Source: Oscillospiraceae bacterium (GTDB taxonomy: Bacteria; Bacillota_A; Clostridia; Oscillospirales; Oscillospiraceae). From it: 34,978 nucleotides of DNA. The position numbers and the translations under genes were made by a program. Shown piece by piece: positions 24,505-32,454 of the stretch (position 1 is its first letter; every line of letters begins with the position of its first letter). Location of the stretch: NCBI GenBank assembly GCA_017408725.1, contig JAFQUA010000045.1:1-34978 (forward strand), in the 5' to 3' direction. The notes below the pieces were generated by a model, which had not been told where the DNA came from, searched no databases, and saw nothing but the letters and a program-made list of their open reading frames with translations.

Positions 24505-25891
24505 ATTGACCTCCTTCGGCTCGTTTCCGGGCCGATATATGTTTATATTCTTTTGTCAGGCGTACAAACTCCGGACTCAAATAGGCCAAAGCGATCAGAT
24601 TGGGGATTGCCATCAGCCCGTTGACCGTCTCCGATAATAGCCATACCGTTCCGGTTTTCAGCACAGCGCCCAGCACCACGGTCACCGCTTGCAGGAACAC
24701 AAACCGTTTCCATACATTTTGCCCGAACAGGTACTGAGCACACCGGGCTCCATATAACCCCCAACCTAAGACAGTTGCAATGGCAAAACAACATAGAGCA
24801 GCAGCAATAACAACGGATACCCAGTCACCGTATACGGAGGCAAAGGCATGGGCTGTCAGACTTGCGCCAACATCTTCTCCATAGTGAATCGGTACACCAC
24901 TGACCAGAATCACAAGCGCTGTCATGGTGCAGATCACGATGGTATCCAGAAACACTTCCATGATACCCATAAGTCCCTGCTCAACGGGATGCTTCACATC
25001 CGCAGCGGCGTGGGCAATGGATGCCGTTCCCATTCCCGCCTCGTTGGTGAAAACGCCTCTGGACACGCCGGTCCTCAATGTAACAAACACCGAACCTACA
25101 GTACCTCCCGTAACTGCATGGGGAGATAAAGCGCCTTCAAAGATGGTGGAAAGTGCTGGCATGATTTGCTCTGCTCTTGCAATCAGAACGCCAAGACCCA
25201 GCAGCAAATACAAAACAGACGCAAACGGGACCATGCGCTCCGCCAAATAACCGATCCGTTTCATTCCTCCAATTAAAATCGATGCGATAAGCACTGCCAG
25301 CGCAATACCGAGGAGAAGATTTCCGGCCATCGTTTCCCGTCCGCCAAAGGCTATCATCGCCTCGTTAATCCCGGTTACAACGGCATTGATCTGAGTGGCA
25401 TTTCCCACACCAAAGGCGGCCACAACACCAAAAAAGCTGTAGATGCCGGCGAGGGGTGCCCAACTCTTTTCCATGCCGTTTCGAATCATGTACATAGGAC
25501 CACCCACATACTCTCCCCCGGCATCCTTCTGACGGTAGCGCACAGCAAGGGTCACTTCCGCAAACTTGATCGCCATGCCCAAAAATGCGCATATCCACAT
25601 CCAGAAAATTGCTCCCGGTCCGCCGATGGCAATGGCACCTGCCACACCCGCAATATTTCCTGTTCCTACCGTTGCAGCCAATGCTGTACACAACGCCTGA
25701 AAGGGAGACACAGATCCGCTTTCCAAACTTTTTGTTTTTAATTTCCGCAAAAAAATCCAAAAAGCTTCAAAAAACAGCAATATTTGCGGCAATTTCGTTC
25801 GGACACTCAGCAGGATTCCAATCCCTAAAATCAGAGAAAGTGCCGGTACTCCCCATACGATTTTATTCATTTGTTCCAAGCCTTTGGTCAT
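24356..25891 (-). CDS. Sodium:alanine symporter family (AGCS) transporter with C-terminal extension
   Basis: Imports alanine or glycine with sodium. 511 residues, about 10-11 membrane segments. Family motifs: TALAATVGTGNIAGVAGAI, GGPGAIFWMW, GGEYVGGPMYMIRNG, SRGVFTNEAGMGTASIAHA. The usual end comes shortly after LAYLSPEFVRLTKEY (about residue 450); here about 60 further residues, polar and Ser-rich with no family look, run over the aminotransferase ribosome site and first 149 nt. This suggests that the original stop was lost. Start at 25891 has AGGAGGG 4-5 nt upstream; the alternative ATG at 25870 has a poorer site. Confidence 0.9.
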   Translation of the reverse strand: MTKGLEQMNKIVWGVPALSLILGIGILLSVRTKLPQILLFFEAFWIFLRKLKTKSLESGSVSPFQALCTALAATVGTGNIAGVAGAIAIGGPGAIFWMWICAFLGMAIKFAEVTLAVRYRQKDAGGEYVGGPMYMIRNGMEKSWAPLAGIYSFFGVVAAFGVGNATQINAVVTGINEAMIAFGGRETMAGNLLLGIALAVLIASILIGGMKRIGYLAERMVPFASVLYLLLGLGVLIARAEQIMPALSTIFEGALSPHAVTGGTVGSVFVTLRTGVSRGVFTNEAGMGTASIAHAAADVKHPVEQGLMGIMEVFLDTIVICTMTALVILVSGVPIHYGEDVGASLTAHAFASVYGDWVSVVIAAALCCFAIATVLGWGLYGARCAQYLFGQNVWKRFVFLQAVTVVLGAVLKTGTVWLLSETVNGLMAIPNLIALAYLSPEFVRLTKEYKHISARKRAEGGQYESIHQCQPLRAVANAEISSVGSSGKKSGQNDISSEHRSAGYRNASGVL

Positions 25892-25902
25892 AACTCCCTC
25901 CT

Positions 25903-25931
25903 ACTATACCACATTTTTGTGCATATTGCAA
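25903..25931 (-). promoter_or_regulatory. Possible promoter of the AGCS symporter gene
   Basis: Minus strand: TTGCAA, 17-nt spacer, TATAGT. The start site would fall inside the ribosome site, giving an unusually short leader, so this may be wrong. Its -35 box lies inside the palindrome at 25918-25946. Confidence 0.4.
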
Positions 25932-25946
25932 CACAAAATATGCACA
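25918..25946. promoter_or_regulatory. Inverted repeat, putative operator upstream of the symporter gene
   Basis: TGTGCATATT, 9-nt spacer, AATATGCACA: 10-bp perfect arms, centred about 40 bp before the AGCS start. It shares the TGTGCAT/ATGCACA half-site with the palindrome at 29786-29803. Confidence 0.5.
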
Positions 25947-25948
25947 TA

Positions 25949-25985
25949 CAAAAAAGCAGTCCCTCCTTTTGGAGAAACTGCTTTC
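25949..25985 (-). terminator. Terminator after the ArsC-like gene
   Basis: Minus strand: AAAGCAGT-tt-CTCC, AAAA loop, GGAG-gg-ACTGCTTTTTT. It separates the truA group from the AGCS gene. Confidence 0.85.
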
Positions 25986-25988
25986 GTG

Positions 25989-26330
25989 TTATTCCCAAGT
26001 CGCCCAAATTTCCGGGCAGTAACCAATCGTCGCATCTTTTCCGTTGCGTACTATGGGTGTTTTCATCAAGGCCGGATTATCGAAAACCTTGTCCTCTTTT
26101 GCGATCTTGTCATCCATGTATTTCATCAAAGTAACATCCGGATCTTTGCTGTTCCAGTCGATCAAATTGTCAATTCCGCCAACAGAGCGAAGGACACTGT
26201 CAAATTCCTTTCCGGATAATCCGAACCGCAAAAGATCCACTGACTGGTACTTGACCCTGCGTTCCTTGAACCATCGCTCCGCTTTTTTTGTATCAAAGCA
26301 TTTGCTTTTTCCAAATATCTGAATATTCAA
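25989..26330 (-). CDS. ArsC/Spx-family protein (YffB-like)
   Basis: Thioredoxin-fold protein of the arsenate reductase/Spx superfamily; role unknown. 113 residues. One N-terminal cysteine (GKSKCFDTKKA) rather than the CxxC of Spx, and the conserved TPIVRNGK near the C-terminus. The start is taken as TTG at 26330, because GGAGGTGAG lies 6 nt before it and the product then begins NIQIFGKSKCF, the normal length. This TTG overlaps the truA stop by 4 nt (TTGA), a coupled start. No ars genes are nearby, so arsenate reduction is unlikely to be the main role. Confidence 0.82.
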   Translation of the reverse strand: MNIQIFGKSKCFDTKKAERWFKERRVKYQSVDLLRFGLSGKEFDSVLRSVGGIDNLIDWNSKDPDVTLMKYMDDKIAKEDKVFDNPALMKTPIVRNGKDATIGYCPEIWATWE

Positions 26331-27061
26331 TATCTCACCTCCATCAAGCAAAGTCCCTGTGCTGGGACCAGATAGCCTGCTTCTTCTCTGGCAGCACCGA
26401 AGAGTGCCGGTATGGATTCCGCGCTACGCTGCCCCAGACCGATCTCCAAAAGCGTTCCAACCATGATCCGCACCATATTGTGCAGAAATCCGTTGCCGGT
26501 AACCGTAATGCGGATCTCATCCTTCACTCGCTCAACAGACACAGATTCAATGCACCGAACTGTCGATTTTTTCATCTTTCGGTTCGCGCAAAATGCGGAA
26601 AAATCATGCGTTCCCAAAAATCCTTGCGCAGCACATCGCATTTCGTCAATATCCAGCTTGTCTGCAACAACATAGACATAGCGGCGATCGAAAACGCAGG
26701 GCTTATCCGAATTCCAGATGCGGTAGCAGTAAGTTTTGCTGTGAGCGTTCAATCTGGCATGGAAACGCTCAGACACTTCTCTGCAGGAGTATATGCCGAT
26801 ATCCTCCGGCAAATACCGCCGCAGTTCCTGCAAAAGCTGGTCGCAGGGCATATCGCTGGCGCAGTGGAAATTTGCAACCTGCCCCAGTGCGTGAGCGCCG
26901 GCATCGGTTCTGCCGCTGCCGGAGATCTCCACTGTTTCTCCCAATATCCGTGACAGAGTCGTTTCCAGTTTTCCCTGTACGGTACTGTCCACTCCGGGCA
27001 GGCGCTGCCACCCCCGGTATCGGGTGCCGTCATAACAAATATCAAGCCGCAGATTCCGCAT
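26327..27061 (-). CDS. truA: tRNA pseudouridine(38-40) synthase
   Basis: Makes pseudouridine at positions 38-40 of tRNA anticodon arms. 244 residues, with N-terminal RLDICYDGTRYRGWQ, the catalytic aspartate D53 in SGSGRTDAGAHALGQVANF, and FLHNMVRIMVGTLLEIG. The ATG at 27061 is preferred as it gives the family N-terminus; its ribosome site (AGAGGAAT/TTGGAAG) lies within the small gene upstream, which it overlaps by 20 nt in another frame. The frame is open for 31 more codons upstream but these are unlike TruA. Confidence 0.95.
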   Translation of the reverse strand: MRNLRLDICYDGTRYRGWQRLPGVDSTVQGKLETTLSRILGETVEISGSGRTDAGAHALGQVANFHCASDMPCDQLLQELRRYLPEDIGIYSCREVSERFHARLNAHSKTYCYRIWNSDKPCVFDRRYVYVVADKLDIDEMRCAAQGFLGTHDFSAFCANRKMKKSTVRCIESVSVERVKDEIRITVTGNGFLHNMVRIMVGTLLEIGLGQRSAESIPALFGAAREEAGYLVPAQGLCLMEVRY

Positions 27062-27170
27062 AGGCTTCCAATTCCTCTCTTGCTTCCCGTTCCGTATCCG
27101 CGGAAAACAGGAAGTTTCCCTTATTATCGTATACTTGAATGTGTCCGTAAACATAACGCATAGAATACAT
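27042..27170 (-). CDS. 42-residue protein overlapping the truA start, unknown function
   Basis: Small frame starting MYSMRYVYGHIQVYDNKG and ending EELEAYAESAA: a beta-rich first half with FLFSADT in the middle and an acidic helical C-terminus. The ATG has AAGGAG 8 nt upstream, better than the site of truA itself. It shares its last 20 nt with truA, which suggests coupled translation. I recognise no family with confidence. Codon use and the strong ribosome site argue that it is real. Confidence 0.7.
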   Translation of the reverse strand: MYSMRYVYGHIQVYDNKGNFLFSADTEREAREELEAYAESAA

Positions 27171-27234
27171 AGCAGTCACTCCTTCTTGCTTTCTGCCAGT
27201 ATTCTATCTCATGTTCAGTACAATAATTTGGACT

Positions 27235-27432
27235 TTATCCAACTACCTCATAGCCGGCATCCGTGATGGCTTTCTTCAGTGTTTCCACAGACGCATCTCC
27301 GGTAACCATCACATTCTTTGCCTGCAGATCCACCACTGCATCCACCGTTCCGGGGATCGCCTTGCACACCTGCTCCACCCTTGCCTTGCAGTGGGGGCAC
27401 ATCATGCCTTCCACTTTGATAACCGTTGTCAT
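27235..27432 (-). other. Possible internal start giving a free CopZ-like copper chaperone
   Basis: Within copA, in frame, an ATG at 27432 (M758) is preceded by AAGGAGG with 8-nt spacing, an ideal ribosome site. It would give a 65-residue CopZ/Atx1-like protein (GMMCPHC, ending DAGYEVVG), exactly a complete HMA domain. Either copA yields both a fused and a free chaperone, or a copZ gene was recently fused by loss of a stop codon. Confidence 0.55.
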
Positions 27433-29703
27433 GCTTTTTTCCTCCTTGATCACTTCTTTTTGCACGGGCTGCAGCTCCGGTTTAAACCGCTGCAGCCGCA
27501 ATGCGTTGCTTACAACGAATACGGAGCTTAAGCTCATTGCCGCAGCACCGATCATAGGGCTAAGCTGAATGCCAAAAGGCAGAAACAGCACTCCCGCCGC
27601 AACGGGAACACCGAGGCAATTATAGAAAAACGCCCAGAAAAGGTTTTCCCGAATATTACGGATCGTTGCCTTGCTCAGTTTTACTGCATTGGCAACGCCT
27701 GCAAGAGAGCCGGACATCAGCACAACATCCGCAGATTCCATAGCAATATCCGTTCCTGCACCGATGGCCATTCCCACATCCGCGGTAACCAGTGCAGGGG
27801 CATCATTGATGCCGTCACCAACCATCAAAACACGCTTTCCCTCAGATTGCAGCTTCTTCACCGCATTTGCTTTGTCAGCAGGAAGCACATCGGCGATCAC
27901 TTCATCGATCCCTGCCTTTTGCGCGATTGCTCTTGCCGTCTTTTCATTATCTCCGGTGAGCATAACGACCGACAGACGCTGCCGTTTCATGGCTGCCACA
28001 GCCTCGCGGGAGTCCTCTTTCAGGACATCCGCTGCCGCGATCGCGCCAAGATACCGCCCGTTCTCATCGGCAAAATATAAAGGGGTCTTTCCCGCATCCG
28101 AAAGATCGGAATGGTCCGGAACCGATACTCCCAGTTCCTCCATGAGCCGGCGATTACCGCCATAGCATCGAACGCCGTCAACAGTTCCTGCTACACCTCG
28201 GCCCGGAAGGGTTTCAAAGCTTTCCGCTTCCGTAAAACAGATATTTTCTGCCTTTTCCAAAATGGCCTTCGCAAAGGGATGCTCAGATCGACTTTCCAAT
28301 GCGGCTGCCGTTCGCAGCAGTTCCATCTCCTCCATGTCTCCCGGCAGAATGTCCGTAACTGCAGGCTTGCCGGTAGTCAGCGTTCCGGTCTTATCCAGAA
28401 TCACAGTATCCACACTATGCAAATGCTCCAGTGCCGAACCGTTTTTAAACAAAACACCCAACGATGCTCCCTTGCCGGTACCAACCATGATTGCGACCGG
28501 TGTGGCAAGTCCCAAAGCGCAGGGGCAGGAAATAACCAGAACAGAAATTGCGCAGGTCAGGGAGAATTCCAGTCCCTGTCCTGCAATCGTCCAAGCGGAG
28601 AAAGTAACAAGGGTTATCCCCATCACCACCGGCACAAAGACACCGGCAATTTTATCCGCCAGACGGGCAATGGGTGCCTTGGAGCCGCCTGCCTCCTCCA
28701 CCATGCGGATCACCTGCTGCAAGGTTGTATCCTCTCCCACCTTTTCGGCCCGGAAACGGATATACCCCTCCAAATTGACAGTGGCGGCAGATACCTGCAT
28801 TCCCGGTTCCACTTCCACCGGTACACTTTCACCGGTCAGCGCACTTTGATCAATTGAGGCTCTTCCTTCGACTACCGTTCCGTCTACCGGAATTCTTCCG
28901 CCGGACCGGACAACTACAATATCGCCCACGCGAACCTGCTCGGCAGGAACCATTACTTCCTCGCCGTCACGCAGAACTGTCGCCGTTTCCGGACGCAGAT
29001 CCATCAGCGCCCGGATCGCATCACCGGTTTTTCCCTTAGCCCGGGTCTCCAGAAATTTGCCCAATGTGATCAGTGTCAGGATCATAGCCGCGGATTCAAA
29101 ATAAAGATTTTCGCTGTAAAACTGTACCGTATCCCAGTCGCCGTGTCCCATCGCATAAGCCATACGAAACAGCGCCACAATGCCATAGATCAGTGCCGCG
29201 CCGGAGCCAACCGCAATGAGACTGTCCATATTCGGACTTCGGTGCCACAAGGATTTTAATCCTCTTGTATAATATACTCGATTCAAAAACACTACCGGTA
29301 ATGTAAGAAGAAACTGCAGCAAGCCGGCCATCAGTGCGTTTTCCTTGCCATGATACCAGTGGGGGGCGGGAATACCCACCATATGTCCCATAGTAAAATA
29401 CATCAGAATAACAAGAAACACCGCAGACCAAATGATCCTTGTTTTCATTTCTTTTATGGAGTTATCCGGCTTTTCACCGGCTTCCGTTTTCTTTTCTCCG
29501 GCAAGGGCAGCACCGTAACCTGCGTCTTGCACTGCGGCAATGATTGGTTGCGCAACAGCTTCTGTTTTCGCCTCCACCACCATGCTTCCAGCTAAAAGGT
29601 TTACTTCCACAGCTTCCACATCCGCTACTGCCTTTGTGACCTTCTCGACTCTTGCAGAACAGGCGGCACAGGTCATGCCGGTAACCGTTAATTTCAGTTT
29701 CAA
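27235..29703 (-). CDS. copA: Copper-exporting P1B-type ATPase with heavy-metal domains at both ends
   Basis: Exports Cu(I) across the membrane using ATP. 822 residues. N-terminal HMA domain with C12-x-x-C15 (GMTCAACSARV); eight predicted membrane segments; metal-channel C393-P-C395 (SCPCALGLATP); phosphorylated D437 (DKTGT); SEHPFAKA; GDGINDAPAL. After the last membrane pair comes a linker (about 735-757) and a second HMA domain with C769-x-x-C772 (MMCPHCKARV). CPC plus CxxC support copper (or silver). The start is taken as TTG at 29703, since GGAGGTG lies 6 nt before it; a GTG five codons earlier would lie on that site. Divergent from hxlR. Confidence 0.93.
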   Translation of the reverse strand: MKLKLTVTGMTCAACSARVEKVTKAVADVEAVEVNLLAGSMVVEAKTEAVAQPIIAAVQDAGYGAALAGEKKTEAGEKPDNSIKEMKTRIIWSAVFLVILMYFTMGHMVGIPAPHWYHGKENALMAGLLQFLLTLPVVFLNRVYYTRGLKSLWHRSPNMDSLIAVGSGAALIYGIVALFRMAYAMGHGDWDTVQFYSENLYFESAAMILTLITLGKFLETRAKGKTGDAIRALMDLRPETATVLRDGEEVMVPAEQVRVGDIVVVRSGGRIPVDGTVVEGRASIDQSALTGESVPVEVEPGMQVSAATVNLEGYIRFRAEKVGEDTTLQQVIRMVEEAGGSKAPIARLADKIAGVFVPVVMGITLVTFSAWTIAGQGLEFSLTCAISVLVISCPCALGLATPVAIMVGTGKGASLGVLFKNGSALEHLHSVDTVILDKTGTLTTGKPAVTDILPGDMEEMELLRTAAALESRSEHPFAKAILEKAENICFTEAESFETLPGRGVAGTVDGVRCYGGNRRLMEELGVSVPDHSDLSDAGKTPLYFADENGRYLGAIAAADVLKEDSREAVAAMKRQRLSVVMLTGDNEKTARAIAQKAGIDEVIADVLPADKANAVKKLQSEGKRVLMVGDGINDAPALVTADVGMAIGAGTDIAMESADVVLMSGSLAGVANAVKLSKATIRNIRENLFWAFFYNCLGVPVAAGVLFLPFGIQLSPMIGAAAMSLSSVFVVSNALRLQRFKPELQPVQKEVIKEEKSMTTVIKVEGMMCPHCKARVEQVCKAIPGTVDAVVDLQAKNVMVTGDASVETLKKAITDAGYEVVG

Positions 29704-29755
29704 TTTAACACCTCCCACAGAGGAAATATTGACAGAATTCCTTCTTTATGTTACC

Positions 29756-29783
29756 ATTCTATCATGTAATTCAAAAATCGCAA
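29756..29783 (-). promoter_or_regulatory. Promoter of copA
   Basis: Minus strand: TTGCGA, 16-nt spacer, TAGAAT, about 50 nt before the start. The palindrome at 29786-29803 touches the upstream side of the -35 box. Confidence 0.55.
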
Positions 29784-29785
29784 GT

Positions 29786-29803
29786 ATGCACATTTATGTG
29801 CAT
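29786..29803. promoter_or_regulatory. Palindromic operator candidate between copA and hxlR
   Basis: ATGCACAT-TT-ATGTGCAT, perfect 8-bp arms, midway between the divergent genes, and the obvious candidate binding site for the HxlR-family protein. Confidence 0.6.
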
Positions 29804-29834
29804 TGCTATCCTTTTGGGTACTAAGGAGGTGCCT

Positions 29835-30203
29835 ATGCAGAAAACAGACCGCTGCCCGGTGGAAGCCACACTGGAGCTCATCGGCGGCAAGTACAAAGCA
29901 TTGATTCTTTGGCATCTTTCCTGCGGTAAGCTTCGCTTTAACGAGCTGCACAAGCTAATCAAAGGTGCCACACCGAAAATGCTGACCCAACAATTGCGGG
30001 AACTGGAAGCGCAAAACTTAATCCACAGAGAGATTTATCCGGTTATTCCTCCCAAAGTGGAGTATTCCCTGACAGAGCTGGGACGTAGCCTGATGCCGAT
30101 TCTCGCCGCCATGCGGGATTGGGGCGCCGATTATTTAAAGTCTAAGAATCTAGAAACTTCCTGCTTTATGATGAATATAGAGCCCGTACCCCAGACAAAC
30201 TGA
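29835..30203 (+). CDS. HxlR family winged-helix transcriptional regulator
   Basis: DNA-binding dimer of the DUF24/HxlR family, many of which sense oxidants, quinones or aldehydes through an N-terminal cysteine. 122 residues: C7 in [17 protein letters not shown], winged helix with [24 protein letters not shown], wing [18 protein letters not shown] follows AAGGAGG by 5-6 nt; the 29 codons open upstream lie over the palindrome. The divergent arrangement with copA suggests that it controls copper export, where CsoR or CopY would be expected. Only 18 nt separates it from degV, so the two are probably cotranscribed. Confidence 0.9.
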   Translation: MQKTDRCPVEATLELIGGKYKALILWHLSCGKLRFNELHKLIKGATPKMLTQQLRELEAQNLIHREIYPVIPPKVEYSLTELGRSLMPILAAMRDWGADYLKSKNLETSCFMMNIEPVPQTN

Positions 30204-30221
30204 TTGTTAAGGAGAAAGATT

Positions 30222-31064
30222 ATGAATATTAAAATTATATCCGACAGCACCTGCGACCTTTCCCCCGAGCTGATCGCCAAGTATGACATTGACTTGAGCC
30301 GCCTTTCTGTTATCAAAAACGGTGAGGAATTCAAAGACGGTCTGACCATCACCCCTGCCGATATTTTCGCCCATGTGTCAGCCGGCGGTGACCTGTGCTC
30401 CACAACCGCTTTTAATATTGGCGAGTATGCTGAACTATTTGAAAAGTATGCCGCAGAATACGACGGCGTGATTCAGATCTGCATCGGTTCCGGCTTCTCT
30501 TCCTCTTACCAGAACGCCTGCATCGCAGCGGAGGATTACCCCAACGTCCGGGTCATCGACTCTATGAACCTTTCCACAGGACAGGGTCATGTGGTACTGG
30601 AAGCCTGCCGTCTGGCAAAGTCCTGCGAAAGCTTGGATGAGATCGTGGAGAAACTGAACGCCTTTGCCCCCCGTGTGGAAGCCAGCTTCCTGCTGGATCA
30701 GCTGCAGTACATGGTCAAGGGCGGCCGCTGCTCCGCTGCCGCAGCTCTGGGCGCAAACCTGCTGAATCTGAAGCCTTGTATTGAAGTCAAGGATGGCAAG
30801 ATGAGCGTTGTCAAAAAGTACCGCGGCAGCTACGCCAAGTGCCTTGCCAACTATGTCAAGGACCGGCTTGCGGATCGTGAGGATATCATCCGCGACGAAC
30901 TGTTCCTCACTTACACACCCGTTACCGACGAGTGTCTTGCCGCTGTTAAGGATGCCATCGCAGCCCACGGCAATTTCCAGACTGTTTATGAGACCACCGC
31001 TGGCTGTACTGTTTCCTGCCACTGCGGCCCCGGCACCTTAGGTGTACTGTTTGTCAGAAAGTAA
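30222..31064 (+). CDS. DegV family (FakB-like) fatty-acid-binding protein
   Basis: DegV proteins bind a fatty acid; FakB members hand it to FakA kinase for phospholipid synthesis. 280 residues: N-terminal IKIISDSTCDLSPEL with the loop that contacts the carboxylate, ICIGSGFSSSYQNA, IDSMNLSTGQGHVVLEA, LDQLQYMVKGGRCSAAAA, and a C-terminal GPGTLGVLFV. Start has AAGGAG about 8 nt upstream. No fakA nearby. Its link with hxlR may be only cotranscription. Confidence 0.92.
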   Translation: MNIKIISDSTCDLSPELIAKYDIDLSRLSVIKNGEEFKDGLTITPADIFAHVSAGGDLCSTTAFNIGEYAELFEKYAAEYDGVIQICIGSGFSSSYQNACIAAEDYPNVRVIDSMNLSTGQGHVVLEACRLAKSCESLDEIVEKLNAFAPRVEASFLLDQLQYMVKGGRCSAAAALGANLLNLKPCIEVKDGKMSVVKKYRGSYAKCLANYVKDRLADREDIIRDELFLTYTPVTDECLAAVKDAIAAHGNFQTVYETTAGCTVSCHCGPGTLGVLFVRK

Positions 31065-31068
31065 TTGA

Positions 31069-31098
31069 TTTCCGTCGGTTTTTCCGGCGGAAATTTTT
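31069..31098 (+). terminator. Terminator after degV
   Basis: TTTCCGTCGG, TTTTT loop, CCGGCGGAAA (one G-U pair), then TTTTT. Starts 4 nt after the stop. Confidence 0.88.
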
Positions 31099-31099
31099 C

Positions 31100-31127
31100 T
31101 TGTATTTCTTTTCCCATATGATATACT
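31100..31127 (+). promoter_or_regulatory. Promoter of the threonine/serine exporter gene
   Basis: TTGTAT, 16-nt spacer, TATACT preceded by TGA; about 36 nt before the start codon. Confidence 0.6.
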
Positions 31128-31162
31128 GAATTGCAGAAAACAAACCCTTTGGAGGACTCTTT

Positions 31163-32419
31163 ATGGAGTATTCAAAACTGCTGGATGTGGCTACGGAGCT
31201 GGGGTATCAACTGGCCATGTGCGGCGCGGAAACCTTCCGTGTGGAAGAAAGTGTGGTCCGCGTTCTTGGCGCTTACGATATTGAAGCAGAGGTCTTTGCC
31301 ATCCCCAACTGTCTGCACATAAGCATCGAACCGGTAATCGGCCGCCCTCTGACCCGTATGCGCCGCATCGGCTTTCACGGAAACGACTTAAATGCCGTGG
31401 AACAGTTTTCCGGTTTGAGCCGTAAAATATGCGAGCAGAGGCCTGCACCGGAGATCGCAGCCAAATGGCTGGAAGAAACCAAGCAGAAAAAAAGGCAATA
31501 TTCCCTGCCCATGTACCTTGCAGGCAACTTTCTTGGTGGCTTTGGCTTCTGTCTGCTGTTCGGTGGTAGACTTACAGACGCAGTTTGTGCCGGATTTTGC
31601 GGTATTCTTGTTGGACTTATTAACCGCTTAATGGATCGGGTTGGTGCGAACCAATTCTTCCGAATCATTGCCGCATCCTTTCTCATGGCACTTACCGCCT
31701 ATGGTCTGGGCGCTGCTGGACTGGCAACCAATACAGATGCTGCCATTATCGGTACATTGATGATACTGGTTCCCGGCCTGCTGTTTACCAACGCCATGCG
31801 AGATATTATTTACGGCGACACCAACTCGGGCATGAACCGGATCGTGCAGGTGCTTTTGATCGCTATGGCCATTGCATTGGGAACCGGCGCTGCCTATGCC
31901 GTTGCCATTGAGTTCTGGGGTGAGATCCGTTCTGCTGAACCTATTACATACAGCTACTGGTTTCAGTCTGTTGCCTGCATCCTTGGTTGTATCGGCTTTT
32001 CGATTCTCTTCAACATTCACGGTCCCGGCGGCCTGCTGTGCGCATTGGGCGGTGTTATCACATGGCTGATCTACCTACTGGTTGTGGAATTCACAGGCAA
32101 TGATCTGGCCGCCTATTTCTGGGGCACGATGTTTGCTTCCATTTATGCCGAGATCATGGCCCGGATCCGGAAATATCCAGCTATCTCTTATCTGGTCGTA
32201 TCCATCTTCCCGCTGATTCCCGGTGCCGGCATTTACTATGCCATGAATTACGCTGTAAAAGGTCAAATGGAAGCATTTGCAAATCAAGGCACCCATACCG
32301 CAGCCATCGCAGGCATCATGGCTGTCGCTATCTTGCTGGCATCTACCACAGTAAGGATCGTTACCACATTTCGGCACAAAAAGAGTGACTCAAAACCTCT
32401 GGCCAAGCCCGAGGCTTGA
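31163..32419 (+). CDS. Threonine/serine exporter family protein (ThrE, one-piece)
   Basis: Exporter-like membrane protein of the ThrE family. 418 residues: a cytoplasmic N-terminal domain (about 1-120; LAMCGAETFRVEESV, LTRMRRIGFHGNDL), then about ten membrane segments in two halves: five (about 125-260, ending IYGDTNSGMNR-IVQV) corresponding to ThrE-1 (DUF1212), and five (about 280-400, FSILFNIHGPGGLLCALGG) corresponding to ThrE-2 (DUF3815). In many Clostridia the halves are separate genes; here they are fused, as in Corynebacterium ThrE. The substrate is inferred from the family only. Start has GGAGG 7 nt upstream. Confidence 0.88.
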   Translation: MEYSKLLDVATELGYQLAMCGAETFRVEESVVRVLGAYDIEAEVFAIPNCLHISIEPVIGRPLTRMRRIGFHGNDLNAVEQFSGLSRKICEQRPAPEIAAKWLEETKQKKRQYSLPMYLAGNFLGGFGFCLLFGGRLTDAVCAGFCGILVGLINRLMDRVGANQFFRIIAASFLMALTAYGLGAAGLATNTDAAIIGTLMILVPGLLFTNAMRDIIYGDTNSGMNRIVQVLLIAMAIALGTGAAYAVAIEFWGEIRSAEPITYSYWFQSVACILGCIGFSILFNIHGPGGLLCALGGVITWLIYLLVVEFTGNDLAAYFWGTMFASIYAEIMARIRKYPAISYLVVSIFPLIPGAGIYYAMNYAVKGQMEAFANQGTHTAAIAGIMAVAILLASTTVRIVTTFRHKKSDSKPLAKPEA

Positions 32420-32454
32420 TTAAGCCCTAGAAGGACATTCTACAGACTATTACA

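Noticed and set aside
25989..26330. True arsenate reductase or Spx
   Set aside because: Lacks the CxxC of Spx and any arsenic-resistance neighbours; called only as a superfamily member.
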